A DNA stretch of 64,000 nucleotides from CALAED01 sp035765195 (GCA_035765195.1 DASTYC010000035.1:1-64000), one strand, 5' to 3'; shown: positions 17,688-28,012, numbered from the stretch's first letter. The notes: generated from the sequence alone by a model not told the origin. Made by a program: numbers and translations.

Positions 17688-19838
17688 ATGAACAGCACAT
17701 CGCACTTCCGGCTCCTCGTCTTGCATGTGCTGGTCGCCTCGCTGCTGGTCTCGCTGGCCGGCCGGCTGTGGTACCTCCAGGTGCTCAACGGCGATCACTA
17801 CCAGCGTGTCGCCGCCGAGAACCGCACCCGCGACATCGTGGTCCCCGCCGTGCGCGGCCAGATCCTCGACGACGTCGGCCGCCCGCTGGTCCGCAACCGC
17901 ACCGCGCTCGTCGTGTCCGTGGACCGTACGGTCCTGTCCCGGCAGCGCGATGGCGGCACGGCGCTGCTCAAGCGGCTGGCCAAGGTGCTGGGCACCTCGC
18001 AGCGCAAGCTGACCGAGCGGGTCCGGCTGTGCGGGCCCGGCATCCAGCGGCCCTGCTGGCCAGGCTCGCCCTACCAGCCGATCCCCGTCGACGACCGGGT
18101 CTCGATGCGGGTGGCCCTGCAGATCATGGAGCGGCAGGAGGAGTTCCCCGGCGTGACCGCGCAGGTGCAGGCGGTCCGGCAGTTCCCGCGTCCGGCGGGC
18201 GCCGGCGCGGCCCAGGCGCTCGGCTACCTGCAGCCGATCACCCAGGAGGAGCTCGACCGGCGCAAAGGCCTCAAGGTCACTGGCTTCAGCGGGGTGGACC
18301 TCATCGGCCGCGACGGCCTCGAGGGCCAGTACGACGGCGACCTGCGGGGCACGCCCGGCGTTCGCACGGTCATGGTCGACAGCAAGGGCCGGGTCACCGG
18401 CACCGCCCGTGAACAGGCACCCGTGCCCGGCAACAACCTCATCACCAGCATCGACGCCAGGGTGCAGCGCATCGTCGAAGATGCCCTCGGGCAGGCCGTC
18501 GACCGCGCCAAGCAGCTGCGCAACAAGGGCGACGCCGCGGCCGGCGTCGTGCTCGACGTGCGGACGGGCCGGGTGGTCGCGCTGGCCAGCTACCCGACGT
18601 ACGACCCCAGCATCTGGGCCGGCGGCGTCACGCAGCGGCAGTACGACCGGCTACTCGGCAACGGCAGCGGCCAGCCGTTGATCTCGCGCGCCGTCCAGGG
18701 CCAGTTCGCGCCCGGCTCCACGTTCAAGATCTCCTCGCTGGCGGCGGCCATCGGGGCCGGCAACAGCCTGACCGGCACCTACGACTGTCCCGGGTCCTAC
18801 CAGGTCGGCGACCGGGCGTTCCGCAACTTCGAGGGCGAGGCGCACGGCCGGATGAACCTGCACGAGGGCCTCGTCGTCTCCTGCGACACGATCTTCTACA
18901 AGTTCGCCTACGACGAATGGCTGCGCGACGGCGGCATGCGCCCGGTCAAAAAGCCCAGGGACCCCATGGTGAAGATGGCCATGGCCTACGGCTTCGGCAG
19001 GCCCACCGGCATCGACCTGCCGAACGAGTCGAGCGGCCGGATCCCCGACCGGTCCTGGAAGAAGGCCTACTGGGACGCCACCAAGAAGTCCGACTGCAAG
19101 CATGCCAAGACGGGATATCCCGACCTGGCGCGGACCAACCCGAGCCGGGCCGCCTACCTCAAGGCCATCGCGACGGAGAACTGCACCTCCGGCTATGTCT
19201 GGCGGGCCGGTGACGCCGCGAACTTCTCCGTCGGGCAGGGCGACGTGCTGGTGACGCCGCTGCAGCTGGCCGCCGCGTACGCGGCGCTGGCCAACGGCGG
19301 CACGCTCTGGCAGCCGCGCATCGGGCGCGCGGTGGTCGCCCCGGACGGCACGTTGATCCGCGAGATCGAACCGGTCAAGGCCGGCCGGCTGCCGGTGAGC
19401 CGCCGGGTGCTGGCCTACATGCGCGCCGCGCTCGCCGACGTCCCCAAGAGCGGCACGGCGGCGGGCGCGTTCAGCGGCTTCGAGTTCGACAAGCTGGCCG
19501 TGGCCGGCAAGACGGGCACCGCGGAGGTCTTCGGCAAGAAGGACACCTCCTGGTTCGCCTCGTTCGCGCCCGCCAAGCGCCCGCGGTACGCGATCGTGGT
19601 GATGGTCGCCCAGGCCGGGACGGGCGGGCAGGTCGCCGCCCCGGCGGTGCGCGGCATCTACGAGGGCATCTACGGGCTCGGCGACGTGAAGGATGCCGCG
19701 CTGCCGGGCGGCGTACCGCCGAGCAAGCTGCCCAGAGTCCGTCCCGACGGCACCGTGGCCGCCCCGTCGGGGTACTCCCTCGGACCGGTCGCCGCCCCGT
19801 CGGACGAGCCCACGACGTCACCCAGGAGGAGTGGGTGA
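17688..19838 (+). CDS. mrdA: Penicillin-binding protein 2, class B transpeptidase
   Basis: Cross-links peptidoglycan during elongation together with RodA. 716 residues from ATG 17688, seven bases after mreD. An N-terminal membrane helix is followed by the PBP dimerisation domain. The transpeptidase motifs are Ser344 in PGSTFK, SCD in the second motif and Lys608 in KTGTAE. A Pro/Ser-rich tail follows the catalytic domain. Reading frames starting earlier overlap mreD and are artefacts. Confidence 0.95.
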   Translation: MNSTSHFRLLVLHVLVASLLVSLAGRLWYLQVLNGDHYQRVAAENRTRDIVVPAVRGQILDDVGRPLVRNRTALVVSVDRTVLSRQRDGGTALLKRLAKVLGTSQRKLTERVRLCGPGIQRPCWPGSPYQPIPVDDRVSMRVALQIMERQEEFPGVTAQVQAVRQFPRPAGAGAAQALGYLQPITQEELDRRKGLKVTGFSGVDLIGRDGLEGQYDGDLRGTPGVRTVMVDSKGRVTGTAREQAPVPGNNLITSIDARVQRIVEDALGQAVDRAKQLRNKGDAAAGVVLDVRTGRVVALASYPTYDPSIWAGGVTQRQYDRLLGNGSGQPLISRAVQGQFAPGSTFKISSLAAAIGAGNSLTGTYDCPGSYQVGDRAFRNFEGEAHGRMNLHEGLVVSCDTIFYKFAYDEWLRDGGMRPVKKPRDPMVKMAMAYGFGRPTGIDLPNESSGRIPDRSWKKAYWDATKKSDCKHAKTGYPDLARTNPSRAAYLKAIATENCTSGYVWRAGDAANFSVGQGDVLVTPLQLAAAYAALANGGTLWQPRIGRAVVAPDGTLIREIEPVKAGRLPVSRRVLAYMRAALADVPKSGTAAGAFSGFEFDKLAVAGKTGTAEVFGKKDTSWFASFAPAKRPRYAIVVMVAQAGTGGQVAAPAVRGIYEGIYGLGDVKDAALPGGVPPSKLPRVRPDGTVAAPSGYSLGPVAAPSDEPTTSPRRSG

Positions 19839-19845
19839 TCGGCCG

Positions 19846-21030
19846 ATGATCGACGGGTCGCGGATGATCGACGGCTACGGCGTCCGCCGGTCGTGGACGC
19901 GGCGGGCCCGAGAGTCGCCGTTGCGCCGCCTCGACTGGCCGCTGATGCTGGCCGTCGTCGCGCTGTCGATCTTCGGCGCGGTCCTGGTGTGGTCGGCGAC
20001 CAGGGCGGCGCTGACCGAGCAGGGCGGCGATCCGCAGGCCTTCCTCAAACGGCACCTGCTCAACCTGGCGATCGGGTTCGTGCTCGGCGGGCTCGTCGCG
20101 TCGCTGGACTACCGGCTGATGCGGGCGTACGCGCCGATCCTGTACGTCGTGTCCTGCGCCGGTCTGATCGCCGTGCTGAGCCCGCTCGGCGCCACGATCA
20201 ACGGCTCGCACTCATGGATCGTGATCGGCGGCGGATTCCAGGTGCAGCCGTCGGAGTTCGCCAAGGTGGGTCTGGTCGGGCTGCTCGCGATGATCCTCGG
20301 CGAGCCGCGCGACGGTGAGGTCGGCCCCGGTCACCGTGACATCCTGCTCGCCCTCGCACTGGCCGGGCTGCCGGCCGTGCTCATCTTGCTGCAGCCCGAC
20401 CTGGGCACCACGCTGGTGTTCGCGGCGGTCATCCTCGGCATGCTGGCCATCTCGGGGGTGCGCAAGACCTGGCTTGTCGGGCTGGGCGTGGCGGCGGCCG
20501 GCGGCGGGTTCGCGGTCTGGTGGTTCGGCATCTTGAAGCCGTACCAGATCGCTCGCTTCACCGCTTTCGCCAATCCCGCCGCCGACCCGCGCGGCGCCGG
20601 CTACAACGCCCAGCAGGCCCGCATCGCGGTCGGCTCCGGCGGGATCTTCGGCAAGGGGCTGTTCGAGGGCGGGCAGACCACCGGGCATTTCGTACCCGAA
20701 CAGCAGACCGACTTCATCTTCACCGTCGCCGGCGAGGAGCTCGGCTTCGTCGGCTCCGCGATGATCCTGCTGCTGCTCGGCGTGATCTTGTGGCGCGGGC
20801 TGCGCATCGCCACGCAGGCCGCCGACCTGTTCGGCCGGCTGCTCGCGACCGGTGCGGTGTGCTGGTTGGCCTTCCAGACGTTCGAGAACGTCGGCATGAC
20901 CGTCGGCATCATGCCGATCACCGGCCTGCCGCTGCCGTTCGTGTCGTACGGAGGTTCGGCGACCTTCGCCAACATGATCGCCTTGGGCCTGCTCCAGGCC
21001 GTCCACCTGAGACGCACGCCCTTCGACTAA
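19846..21030 (+). CDS. rodA: Peptidoglycan glycosyltransferase RodA (SEDS family)
   Basis: About 394 residues and roughly ten membrane helices. Polymerises glycan strands from lipid II. SEDS landmarks are VQPSEFAKVGLV, PDLGTTLVF and LPFVSYGGSA. ATG 19846 is used, but AGGAGG at 19824-19829 is 16 bases away and a GTG at 19831 is too close to it, so the start is uncertain. It is the last gene of the mre/rod operon. Confidence 0.94.
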   Translation: MIDGSRMIDGYGVRRSWTRRARESPLRRLDWPLMLAVVALSIFGAVLVWSATRAALTEQGGDPQAFLKRHLLNLAIGFVLGGLVASLDYRLMRAYAPILYVVSCAGLIAVLSPLGATINGSHSWIVIGGGFQVQPSEFAKVGLVGLLAMILGEPRDGEVGPGHRDILLALALAGLPAVLILLQPDLGTTLVFAAVILGMLAISGVRKTWLVGLGVAAAGGGFAVWWFGILKPYQIARFTAFANPAADPRGAGYNAQQARIAVGSGGIFGKGLFEGGQTTGHFVPEQQTDFIFTVAGEELGFVGSAMILLLLGVILWRGLRIATQAADLFGRLLATGAVCWLAFQTFENVGMTVGIMPITGLPLPFVSYGGSATFANMIALGLLQAVHLRRTPFD

Positions 21031-21196
21031 CGACTTGAACATCACCCGATACGTGCGACGCCAAGCCGGCCAAGGCCGCGGGCCATCAGGCGATGATCCG
21101 GAACTATGGCGGTTGACTCGGCTCACGACGCGGGCCGGGAGTCCGCGGGCGTAGGCTGGGTGGTTGATCCCGCGCCTGCTCCCGGAGGCCTTCATC

Positions 21197-23119
21197 ATGC
21201 CCGTTGAGTCGATATTTCCGCGCTTGGAGCCCCTGCTGCCCCTGGTGCAGAAGCCGATTCAGTACGTGGGGGGCGAGCTGAACTCCTGCGTCAAGGACTG
21301 GGACGAGGCCGCGGTCCGGTGGGCGCTGATGTACCCCGACGCCTACGAGGTCGGCCTGCCCAACCAGGGCCTCCAGATCCTGTACGAGATCCTCAACGAG
21401 CGCGCCGGCGTGCTGGCGGAGCGGACCTACAGCGTGTGGCCCGACCTCGAGGCGCTCATGCGCGAGCACGGCGTCCCGCAGTTCACGGTCGAGGGGCACC
21501 GGCCCGTCGGGGCCTTCGACGTGCTCGGGGTGAGCTTCGCGACCGAACTCGGCTACACCAACCTGCTGACCGCGCTCGACCTCGCCGGCATCCCGCTGGC
21601 GGCGGCAGAGCGCACCGACGAGCACCCCATCGTGATCGCGGGCGGGCACGCCGCGTTCAACCCCGAGCCGATCGCCGACTTCATCGACGCGGCGGTGCTC
21701 GGCGACGGCGAGCAGATCGTGCTGGCCATCACCGAGGTGATCAGGGAGTGGAAGGCCGAAGGCCGGCCGGGCGGCCGCGAGGAACTGCTGTTGCGGCTCG
21801 CGAAGTCCGGCGGGGTGTACGTGCCGGCGTTCTACGACGTGACGTACCTGCCGGACGGGCGGATCCAGCGGGTCGCCCCCAACCGCCCGGGGGTGCCGTG
21901 GCGGGTGGCCAAGCACACGGTGATGGACCTGGACCAGTGGCCGTACCCGAAGAAGCCGCTGGTGCCGCTGGCCGAAACCGTGCACGAACGCTACAGCGTG
22001 GAGATCTTCCGCGGATGCACGCGCGGCTGTCGGTTCTGCCAGGCCGGCATGATCACCCGGCCGGTGCGGGAGCGGTCGATCACCACGATCGGCGACATGG
22101 TCGACACCGGGATCCGCGCGTCGGGGCTCGACGAGGTCGGCCTGCTGTCGCTGTCCAGCGCCGACCACAGCGAGATCGGCGACATCGCCAAGGGCCTCGC
22201 CGACCGTTACGAGGGGACGAACACCTCGTTGTCGCTGCCCTCGACCAGGGTGGACGCGTTCAACGTGACGCTCGCCAACGAACTGTCGCGGGGCGGGCGC
22301 CGCTCCGGGCTGACGTTCGCGCCCGAGGGCGGGTCGGAACGGATGCGCAAGGTGATCAACAAGATGGTCACCGAAGACGACCTGATCCGGACGGTGACGA
22401 CGGCGTACGAGCACGGCTGGCGGCAGGTCAAGCTCTACTTCATGTGCGGGCTGCCGACCGAGACCGACGAGGACGTGCTGGCCATCGCCGGCATGGCCCG
22501 CCGGGTCATCCAGGCGGGGCGCGAGGCCACCGGCCGGCGCGACATCCGCTGCACGGTCTCCATCGGCGGGTTCGGGCCGAAGCCGCACACCCCGTTCCAG
22601 TGGGCCGGCCAGTGCGACCACGAGACCGTCGACCGGCGGCTGTACGCGCTGCGCGACGCGCTGCGCGGCGACCGGCAGTACGGCCGCGCCATCGGGCTGC
22701 GCTACCACGACGGCAGGCCGTCGATCATCGAGGGCCTGCTGTCCAGGGGCGACCGCCGCGTCGGCGCGGTGATCAAGGCGGTATGGGAGGCGGGCGGCAG
22801 GTTCGACGGCTGGTCGGAGCACTTCTCGTTCGACCGCTGGGCGGCCTGCGCCGAGCGGGTCCTCGCCGGCGAACCGGTCGACCTCGACTGGTACACCGTG
22901 CGCGAGCGCGACGAGGTCGAGGTCCTGCCCTGGGACCACCTCGACGCCGGGCTCGACCGCGAATGGCTCTGGCAGGACTGGCAGGACGCCATCGACGAGA
23001 TCGAGGTCGAGGACTGCCGGTGGACGCCGTGCTATGACTGCGGCGTCTGCCCCACCATGGACACCGAGATCCAGATCGGCCCGAGCGGGCGCAAGCTCCT
23101 CCCGTTCAGCGTGGTCTAA
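21197..23119 (+). CDS. B12-binding-type radical SAM protein (TIGR03960 family)
   Basis: 640 residues from ATG 21197, which has GGAGG at 21184-21188 and gives the family N-terminus MPVESIFPRLEPLLP. The cluster motif CxxxCxxC is Cys274, Cys278 and Cys281 in CTRGCRFC. More cysteines (CYDCGVC) are near the C-terminus. The family almost always pairs with a DUF2344/TIGR03936 protein, here at 26959-27822. The pair sits next to rne, rplU and rpmA in many bacteria, so a role in modifying RNA or ribosomes is suspected but unproven. Confidence 0.92.
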   Translation: MPVESIFPRLEPLLPLVQKPIQYVGGELNSCVKDWDEAAVRWALMYPDAYEVGLPNQGLQILYEILNERAGVLAERTYSVWPDLEALMREHGVPQFTVEGHRPVGAFDVLGVSFATELGYTNLLTALDLAGIPLAAAERTDEHPIVIAGGHAAFNPEPIADFIDAAVLGDGEQIVLAITEVIREWKAEGRPGGREELLLRLAKSGGVYVPAFYDVTYLPDGRIQRVAPNRPGVPWRVAKHTVMDLDQWPYPKKPLVPLAETVHERYSVEIFRGCTRGCRFCQAGMITRPVRERSITTIGDMVDTGIRASGLDEVGLLSLSSADHSEIGDIAKGLADRYEGTNTSLSLPSTRVDAFNVTLANELSRGGRRSGLTFAPEGGSERMRKVINKMVTEDDLIRTVTTAYEHGWRQVKLYFMCGLPTETDEDVLAIAGMARRVIQAGREATGRRDIRCTVSIGGFGPKPHTPFQWAGQCDHETVDRRLYALRDALRGDRQYGRAIGLRYHDGRPSIIEGLLSRGDRRVGAVIKAVWEAGGRFDGWSEHFSFDRWAACAERVLAGEPVDLDWYTVRERDEVEVLPWDHLDAGLDREWLWQDWQDAIDEIEVEDCRWTPCYDCGVCPTMDTEIQIGPSGRKLLPFSVV

Positions 23120-23254
23120 GGGCCGTAAGGGTCCTCCCCCAGAAGAAGCGCCGGTGAACAACCCCTCACGGTTAGTTGAACTCCAGGGTCCGCCCGATCC
23201 GCCGGTCGTACCGTTTGGGCTCTTCAGGGGCATTGTGGCGGGGCAAAGGGGATC

Positions 23255-25240
23255 ATGACGGACGGCGGCGGCGACGGCTTCGGCGGCGGCTTCGGCGGCG
23301 CGGAGCGGACGCGGCTGTGGGCCGCTCAGGCGCGGGCCGACCGGCACGGGGAACGGCTGAACCGCCTCGTCGGCGAGGTCTCCGCCGCCCGCCGCCGGAT
23401 CCGCGAGCTCGAAGAGCGCCTCGCCGCGGCCGACTACCGGGCGGACCGCCTGTCCTGGCAGCTGGAGTCCGTGCGCGCCGGCCGGTGGTGGCGGCTGGGG
23501 CAGGCGCTCGCCGCGGCCCAGCGGCACCCGATCGGGCTGCCGGGCGGCCTCCTGCGCGCGCTGGAGGGGCGGCCGCGACCCGAACCGCCCGTCAGGACTA
23601 CCGGGCGGCGCACGGAGAACCCCGCGGGGGACGCGCGGTCCTTCCTTGAGGTCGCTCCGGTGCCGCTGCCCGATGGCCCGGTCCACCTGCCGGACCTCAC
23701 CGTCGCCGTCGTCCATGACGTCGCGACGACGATCGGCTTGCGCTACGAATGGCGGCAGCTCGACGGATTCGGGCCGGATGACTGGCGGCCTGTGTTCGAA
23801 CGCGAGCGGCCGCGGCTGCTGTTCGCCGGCCCGGCGCCCGGATGGTCGGCCGCCGCATTGGAACCGCTGGTCGCCTGGTGCCGTGAGCGGCACATCCCGA
23901 CGGTGTACTGGCTCGTCGGCGACGACCCGCCCGAGGACGCCCACGACGAGGCGGCCAGGCTGTTCGACCATGTGTACGTCGCGGACGCCCGAGCCGTGCC
24001 GCGATACCGGGATGTCCGCGGCGACGACCGCGTCGATGTCCTGCCGGTCGCCGCACAACCCCGGGTCCATAACCCGATCGGCGTTCCCGAGCGGGGGGCC
24101 TTCGACATCGCCGGTCCGCCGGGTGCGCTGGTGGACGGGATGCGCGAGCTGGGCCCGCATGTGTACGGGCCGGTGGGCACGCCCATGCCGCGGCCGGGCT
24201 GTCTTCTCCTCGGCGACCTGCCGTACGAGGCCACGCTCGCCGCGAGAAAGCTCTACAAGGTCGTGGCCGGCGGCGGCCCACGGGAGATCGTCGAGCTGGC
24301 GGCCGCCGGCATTCCGGCCATATCGCGCCTTTCCGATCACGTCAGGGACGTGTTCGGCGATCTCGTGCCGAGGGCGGTCAACCACCGTGAGGCCGGCCAA
24401 CTGGCCCGGCTGCTGCTCGCAAGCACCGAGTTGCGCGACCGCAACGCCCACCTCGCCTGGCGTGCGGTGTTCGAAGGGCACACCTATCGGCATCGGGTCG
24501 CCGCCGTACTGCGCGGGCTCGGCATCGGGCCCGCCGCGCCCCCGCCGGAACCGCCGGTGTCGGTGGTGCTCGCCACCTGCCGGACGGCGAACATCGACCA
24601 CGCGATCGAGCAGGTGGCTCGCCAGACCTGGCGTCCGGTGCAGTTGATCATTGTGTTGCACGGCCTCGACGTCGAGGCGGGCGCCGTCGAGCGGCAGGCC
24701 AAGGCGGCGGGAATCGACGACGTCGTCGTGCTGTGCGTCGACGGCGCACGCACGCTCGGGGCCTGCCTCAACGCGGGCATCGAGGCGGCGGACGGCGCCT
24801 TCATCGGCAAGATGGACGATGACGAGCTGTACGGGCCGCGCTACCTCGCCGACCTCCTGCACGCCTTCGACTACACGGAAGCGGGGATAGTGGGGAAACT
24901 GGCCCACTACGTCCACTTGAGCGGCTCGGGGGCGAACATCCTTAGATACCCCGAGCTCGAGCACAGCTATGTCGATCTCGTCCGCGGTGGCGCGCTGCTG
25001 GCTCGGGGCGATCTGCTGCGTACGTACCGGTTCGACGACGTCACCCGAGGCGAGGACACCCGGCTGTTCCGCCGCTGCCGGGCGGACGGCGTCAAGATCT
25101 ACTCGGCCGACCGCTTTTCGTTCGTGATGGTCCGGCACCACGACCCGGCACGGCACACCTGGCAGGTCAGCGACCGTGCCCTCATGGCCGACGGCCGGAT
25201 CGTCTTCTATGGCCCCCCGCACGAGCACGTGCTCATCTGA
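23255..25240 (+). CDS. Two-domain glycosyltransferase (CgeB-like + GT2-like)
   Basis: 661 residues. The order is: a Gly-rich start; a coiled coil (about 30-75) followed by WRLGQAL; a CgeB/DUF3880-like glycosyltransferase region (about 140-425); and a GT2-type domain (about 430-640) with PPVSVVLATCRT, a DDD-like metal motif (GKMDDDELYGPRYL) and GEDTRLFRRC. It is probably a cytoplasmic sugar transferase for cell-surface glycan. The acceptor is unknown. It interrupts the usual radical SAM-DUF2344 pair. Confidence 0.82.
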   Translation: MTDGGGDGFGGGFGGAERTRLWAAQARADRHGERLNRLVGEVSAARRRIRELEERLAAADYRADRLSWQLESVRAGRWWRLGQALAAAQRHPIGLPGGLLRALEGRPRPEPPVRTTGRRTENPAGDARSFLEVAPVPLPDGPVHLPDLTVAVVHDVATTIGLRYEWRQLDGFGPDDWRPVFERERPRLLFAGPAPGWSAAALEPLVAWCRERHIPTVYWLVGDDPPEDAHDEAARLFDHVYVADARAVPRYRDVRGDDRVDVLPVAAQPRVHNPIGVPERGAFDIAGPPGALVDGMRELGPHVYGPVGTPMPRPGCLLLGDLPYEATLAARKLYKVVAGGGPREIVELAAAGIPAISRLSDHVRDVFGDLVPRAVNHREAGQLARLLLASTELRDRNAHLAWRAVFEGHTYRHRVAAVLRGLGIGPAAPPPEPPVSVVLATCRTANIDHAIEQVARQTWRPVQLIIVLHGLDVEAGAVERQAKAAGIDDVVVLCVDGARTLGACLNAGIEAADGAFIGKMDDDELYGPRYLADLLHAFDYTEAGIVGKLAHYVHLSGSGANILRYPELEHSYVDLVRGGALLARGDLLRTYRFDDVTRGEDTRLFRRCRADGVKIYSADRFSFVMVRHHDPARHTWQVSDRALMADGRIVFYGPPHEHVLI

Positions 25241-25326
25241 GCACGGGAGAGCCCCGCCTGGTCCGGGGTATCGCGATCACCCGCCGCTAACGCGCGCCGG
25301 TGACGGAGTACGGGGCGGCGCGCCCG

Positions 25327-26274
25327 CTATGCCCGTGGGGTGCGCTCGAAGGCGTGCAGTCCCTTTTCGAACCGATGGACCGTGCGCCGCAGCTCAGGAT
25401 GTTCGGCCAGCCACCGCTCGCTGACCGCGCTTTCCCCGGCCCGGACGGTGTCGTCCAGGACGATCAACGCGTCGTCCGTGCACTTGGGCAGCAGCACCGG
25501 CAGCGCCGGATAGCGCGCGGTGGGGTCGATCGTGCCCGGCGGGCCGTCCACCAGGATCAGGCCGATCTTGTCGAGGTCCGTGACCGCGCGGACGTCGTAC
25601 CACGGCTGGTCGCCGGTGCCATTGTCCCAGGGCGTCAGCGGCGCGTGCCGTACCTCGACCACGTCGCCCAGGCCGTGGGCGCGCAGCAGATCGCGCGTCA
25701 CGGCCAGGAATCGCTCGTCATGCTCGAGCGCCACCACGCGGCCGATGCCGAGCCGCTGGACCGCGTATCCCAGCCACACGCTCGACGAGCCGCTGCCGCA
25801 TTCGACGATCAGTTGCGGCTGTCGCGCGAAGACCTCCCGCATGATCAACCGAAGGGCGTCGGGCGACAGCGCCCAGCCGCGCAGCTCCGGCAGCGGCGCC
25901 CGCGCGCCGATCAGCGCCCGCAGGTCGACCATGGCCTCCAGCTGTCGGTAGACCGTGAAGATCTCCTTGCTCAGCCGCTCGCGGGCGTGCCCGACGTCCG
26001 CGTCGAGCCGCTCAATCGAGGTGCTCAGCATTGCCGTCCGGGCCCGATGGTCGCGGGCATGGTCCGCGAGGCTCTCCGCCAGACCGCCGACCCGCTGTTC
26101 CACCAGGCCGAGCAGCGCCACGATCGCCGCCAGCACGGCACCATTGAAGATCACGATCGCCGCCACGGTCGGCGAGATGACCTTCAGCGAGAGCAGCGTC
26201 GCCGTCACCACGATGGCGGCGCCCCAGCCGGCGAGCCCGAGCGACGTCAGCCGGCGAGGGGACGGTGCCCGCAC
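25327..26274 (-). CDS. Membrane-anchored SAM-dependent methyltransferase
   Basis: 315 residues from GTG 26274 with GGGAGG upstream. Two N-terminal membrane helices (about 8-58) precede a short coiled coil and a class I methyltransferase domain. The SAM motif is IVECGSGSSSVWLG, then ALEHDERF and LILVDGPPG. It resembles class I methyltransferases found in surface-polysaccharide clusters. It is convergent with the glycosyltransferase, so the two may act on the same glycan (inference). Confidence 0.8.
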   Translation of the reverse strand: MRAPSPRRLTSLGLAGWGAAIVVTATLLSLKVISPTVAAIVIFNGAVLAAIVALLGLVEQRVGGLAESLADHARDHRARTAMLSTSIERLDADVGHARERLSKEIFTVYRQLEAMVDLRALIGARAPLPELRGWALSPDALRLIMREVFARQPQLIVECGSGSSSVWLGYAVQRLGIGRVVALEHDERFLAVTRDLLRAHGLGDVVEVRHAPLTPWDNGTGDQPWYDVRAVTDLDKIGLILVDGPPGTIDPTARYPALPVLLPKCTDDALIVLDDTVRAGESAVSERWLAEHPELRRTVHRFEKGLHAFERTPRA

Positions 26275-26486
26275 GACGTCACCTCCCGCGGTCAGTTCTG
26301 GGCGAAGCCCAAGCGTTCATTGTTCCCTTGGACGGCTCCGGGCGGTCTGTCGGCTCTCTGTACTTTTGGTGAACGATTTTGCGCCTGTTGGCCGTTCCGC
26401 TCCCTTTGTAGGAGGTCGACGCCGGCGCCGCGGCCTCCCGTACGCTTGCGGGCGTCCCGTGGCAGCGAAACGAGAAGGGTGGGCAC

Positions 26487-26753
26487 ATGGCGAGATTCGT
26501 CCTGCAGCTGTCGTTCAAGAACAACACGCGCCGCCTCGAAGTGCGGCCGGCCCACCGGGAGTACCTACGGAGCCTGCTCGACCAGGGAAGGCTGGTGACC
26601 GCGGGCCCGTTCGCCGACGACACCGGGGCGCTGCTCGTCTACGAGGCCGCCGACGAGGCGGAGGTGCGCGACATCCTGGCCGCCGACCCCTATACCGCCG
26701 CCGACGTCTACGACATCGAGCTGCTGCGGGAATGGACGCCCATCCTGCCGTGA
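26487..26753 (+). CDS. YciI-family protein
   Basis: 88 residues, a single YCII domain of ferredoxin-like fold with the His-Asp-type pocket (RPAHREYLRSL, AGPFADDTGALLVYE). AAGGG upstream of the ATG. Such proteins are small oligomeric enzymes or accessory factors of mostly unknown role. Confidence 0.88.
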   Translation: MARFVLQLSFKNNTRRLEVRPAHREYLRSLLDQGRLVTAGPFADDTGALLVYEAADEAEVRDILAADPYTAADVYDIELLREWTPILP

Positions 26754-26958
26754 CCCGGCCCTGATGGGGAGCGCGATGAACGGATCGCGCCGTGCGGGCG
26801 TCCAACTGCCGTGACCACGCCAGTTCACCGTCGCCTGGCCGCCGGGGACATCGTGTCGCGGGCGCCTGGACGCAGGATCCCGTCGGGCGCCGTACCCTGG
26901 AGGCAAGCAGACTTCACTATCCGAGGTTGAATAGGAAGGATTGATAACCCTGGCACCC

Positions 26959-27822
26959 ATGCCGGAGGGTCCCGCACCGGCCCCCGTGATCCAGCGCCTG
27001 CGCGTGCGCTATGCCAAGCGCGGCAGGCTGCGGTTCACGAGCCATCGCGACATAGCCCGGGCCGTGGAACGCGCGGTACGGCGCGCCGGGCTCCCTGTGG
27101 CGTTCAGCGCGGGATTCACGCCCCACCCGAAGATCTCTTATGCGGGTGCGGCGGCGACCGGGGTGGCCAGTGAGGCCGAGTACCTCGAAATCGGGCTGAC
27201 CGAGACCCGCGACCCCGCGCGGGTACGAGCCGATCTCGACGCGGCACTGCCCGGCGGGCTCGACGTCCTCGACGTCGTTCCCGCGGCGGGAGGCACCGCG
27301 CTCGCTGACAGGCTGACGGCGTCCGAGTGGCGGGTACGGCTGGACGACGTCGAGACCGGCGTCGTGGACCAGGCCGTGCGCGACTTCCTCGCGGCTCACG
27401 AGATCGAGGTCGAGCGTCTCACCAAGAAGGGGCGGCGCCGTTTCGACGTCAGGGCCGCCGTGTCCGCTCTCGAGTTGGACCGGCGTGCCATGGCCGAGGC
27501 GGCAGTCCCTTGTGCGATACTTCGAATGGTTGTTCGGCATACGAACCCCGCCGTACGACCTGACGACGTTCTCGTCGGGCTGCGACATGTGGCCGACCTG
27601 GCGCCGCCGTCACCACCACTGGTGACGCGGCTGGCGCAGGGGTCACTCATCGCGGAAACCGGCGAGCTCGCGGATCCGCTGGATCCCGACCGGCAGGAGC
27701 ACGATCGGGTGGCACCCGATCGACAGGCCGCACCCGGCGCCGTCGGCGCCCAGGTGATCGGCCATGGGTCCCTGCCGCCGGTCGGGGCGGTGGATTCGGG
27801 CGTCGTCGCCGCCCGACCGTAG
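26959..27822 (+). CDS. DUF2344/TIGR03936 protein, partner of the radical SAM protein
   Basis: About 287 residues from ATG 26959. A TTG at 26941 lies directly against AGGAAGGA and a CTG at 26950 is better spaced, so the start is uncertain. Family blocks RVRYAKRGRLRFTSHRDIAR and AFSAGFTPHPKISYA are clear. In many bacteria this domain is fused to or follows the TIGR03960 radical SAM protein. Here they are 3.8 kb apart. The C-terminal 60 residues are low in conserved features and may be poorly constrained. Confidence 0.88.
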   Translation: MPEGPAPAPVIQRLRVRYAKRGRLRFTSHRDIARAVERAVRRAGLPVAFSAGFTPHPKISYAGAAATGVASEAEYLEIGLTETRDPARVRADLDAALPGGLDVLDVVPAAGGTALADRLTASEWRVRLDDVETGVVDQAVRDFLAAHEIEVERLTKKGRRRFDVRAAVSALELDRRAMAEAAVPCAILRMVVRHTNPAVRPDDVLVGLRHVADLAPPSPPLVTRLAQGSLIAETGELADPLDPDRQEHDRVAPDRQAAPGAVGAQVIGHGSLPPVGAVDSGVVAARP

Positions 27823-27866
27823 GATTCCGCGCTCGTCGCGACATCCGCACGTACGGCCGGGCGTGA

Positions 27867-27886
27867 CCAACGGCTTTCGTCGTTGG
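27867..27886 (+). other. Hairpin in the long rne leader
   Basis: CCAACG (27867-27872) pairs with CGTTGG (27881-27886) over an 8-base loop, in the 190-base gap before rne. RNase E mRNAs are often self-regulated through leader hairpins in other bacteria. That role here is only inference. Confidence 0.35.
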
Positions 27887-28012
27887 CGCCGGACATGAGC
27901 CGGTGCCGGCGGCGTATGAGAAGAAAACGGAGAGCTCCTGTGCGGCGCACGGTGGTCACCGATTGTGTGACCCGTCGGCTCGCGCCCGGGAGCCTGACGG
28001 GAGATTACCCGC

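Noticed and set aside
21104..25228. 1374-codon open frame on the minus strand
   Set aside because: It is antisense to the radical SAM and glycosyltransferase genes, both with clear motifs. High G+C makes long antisense frames common.
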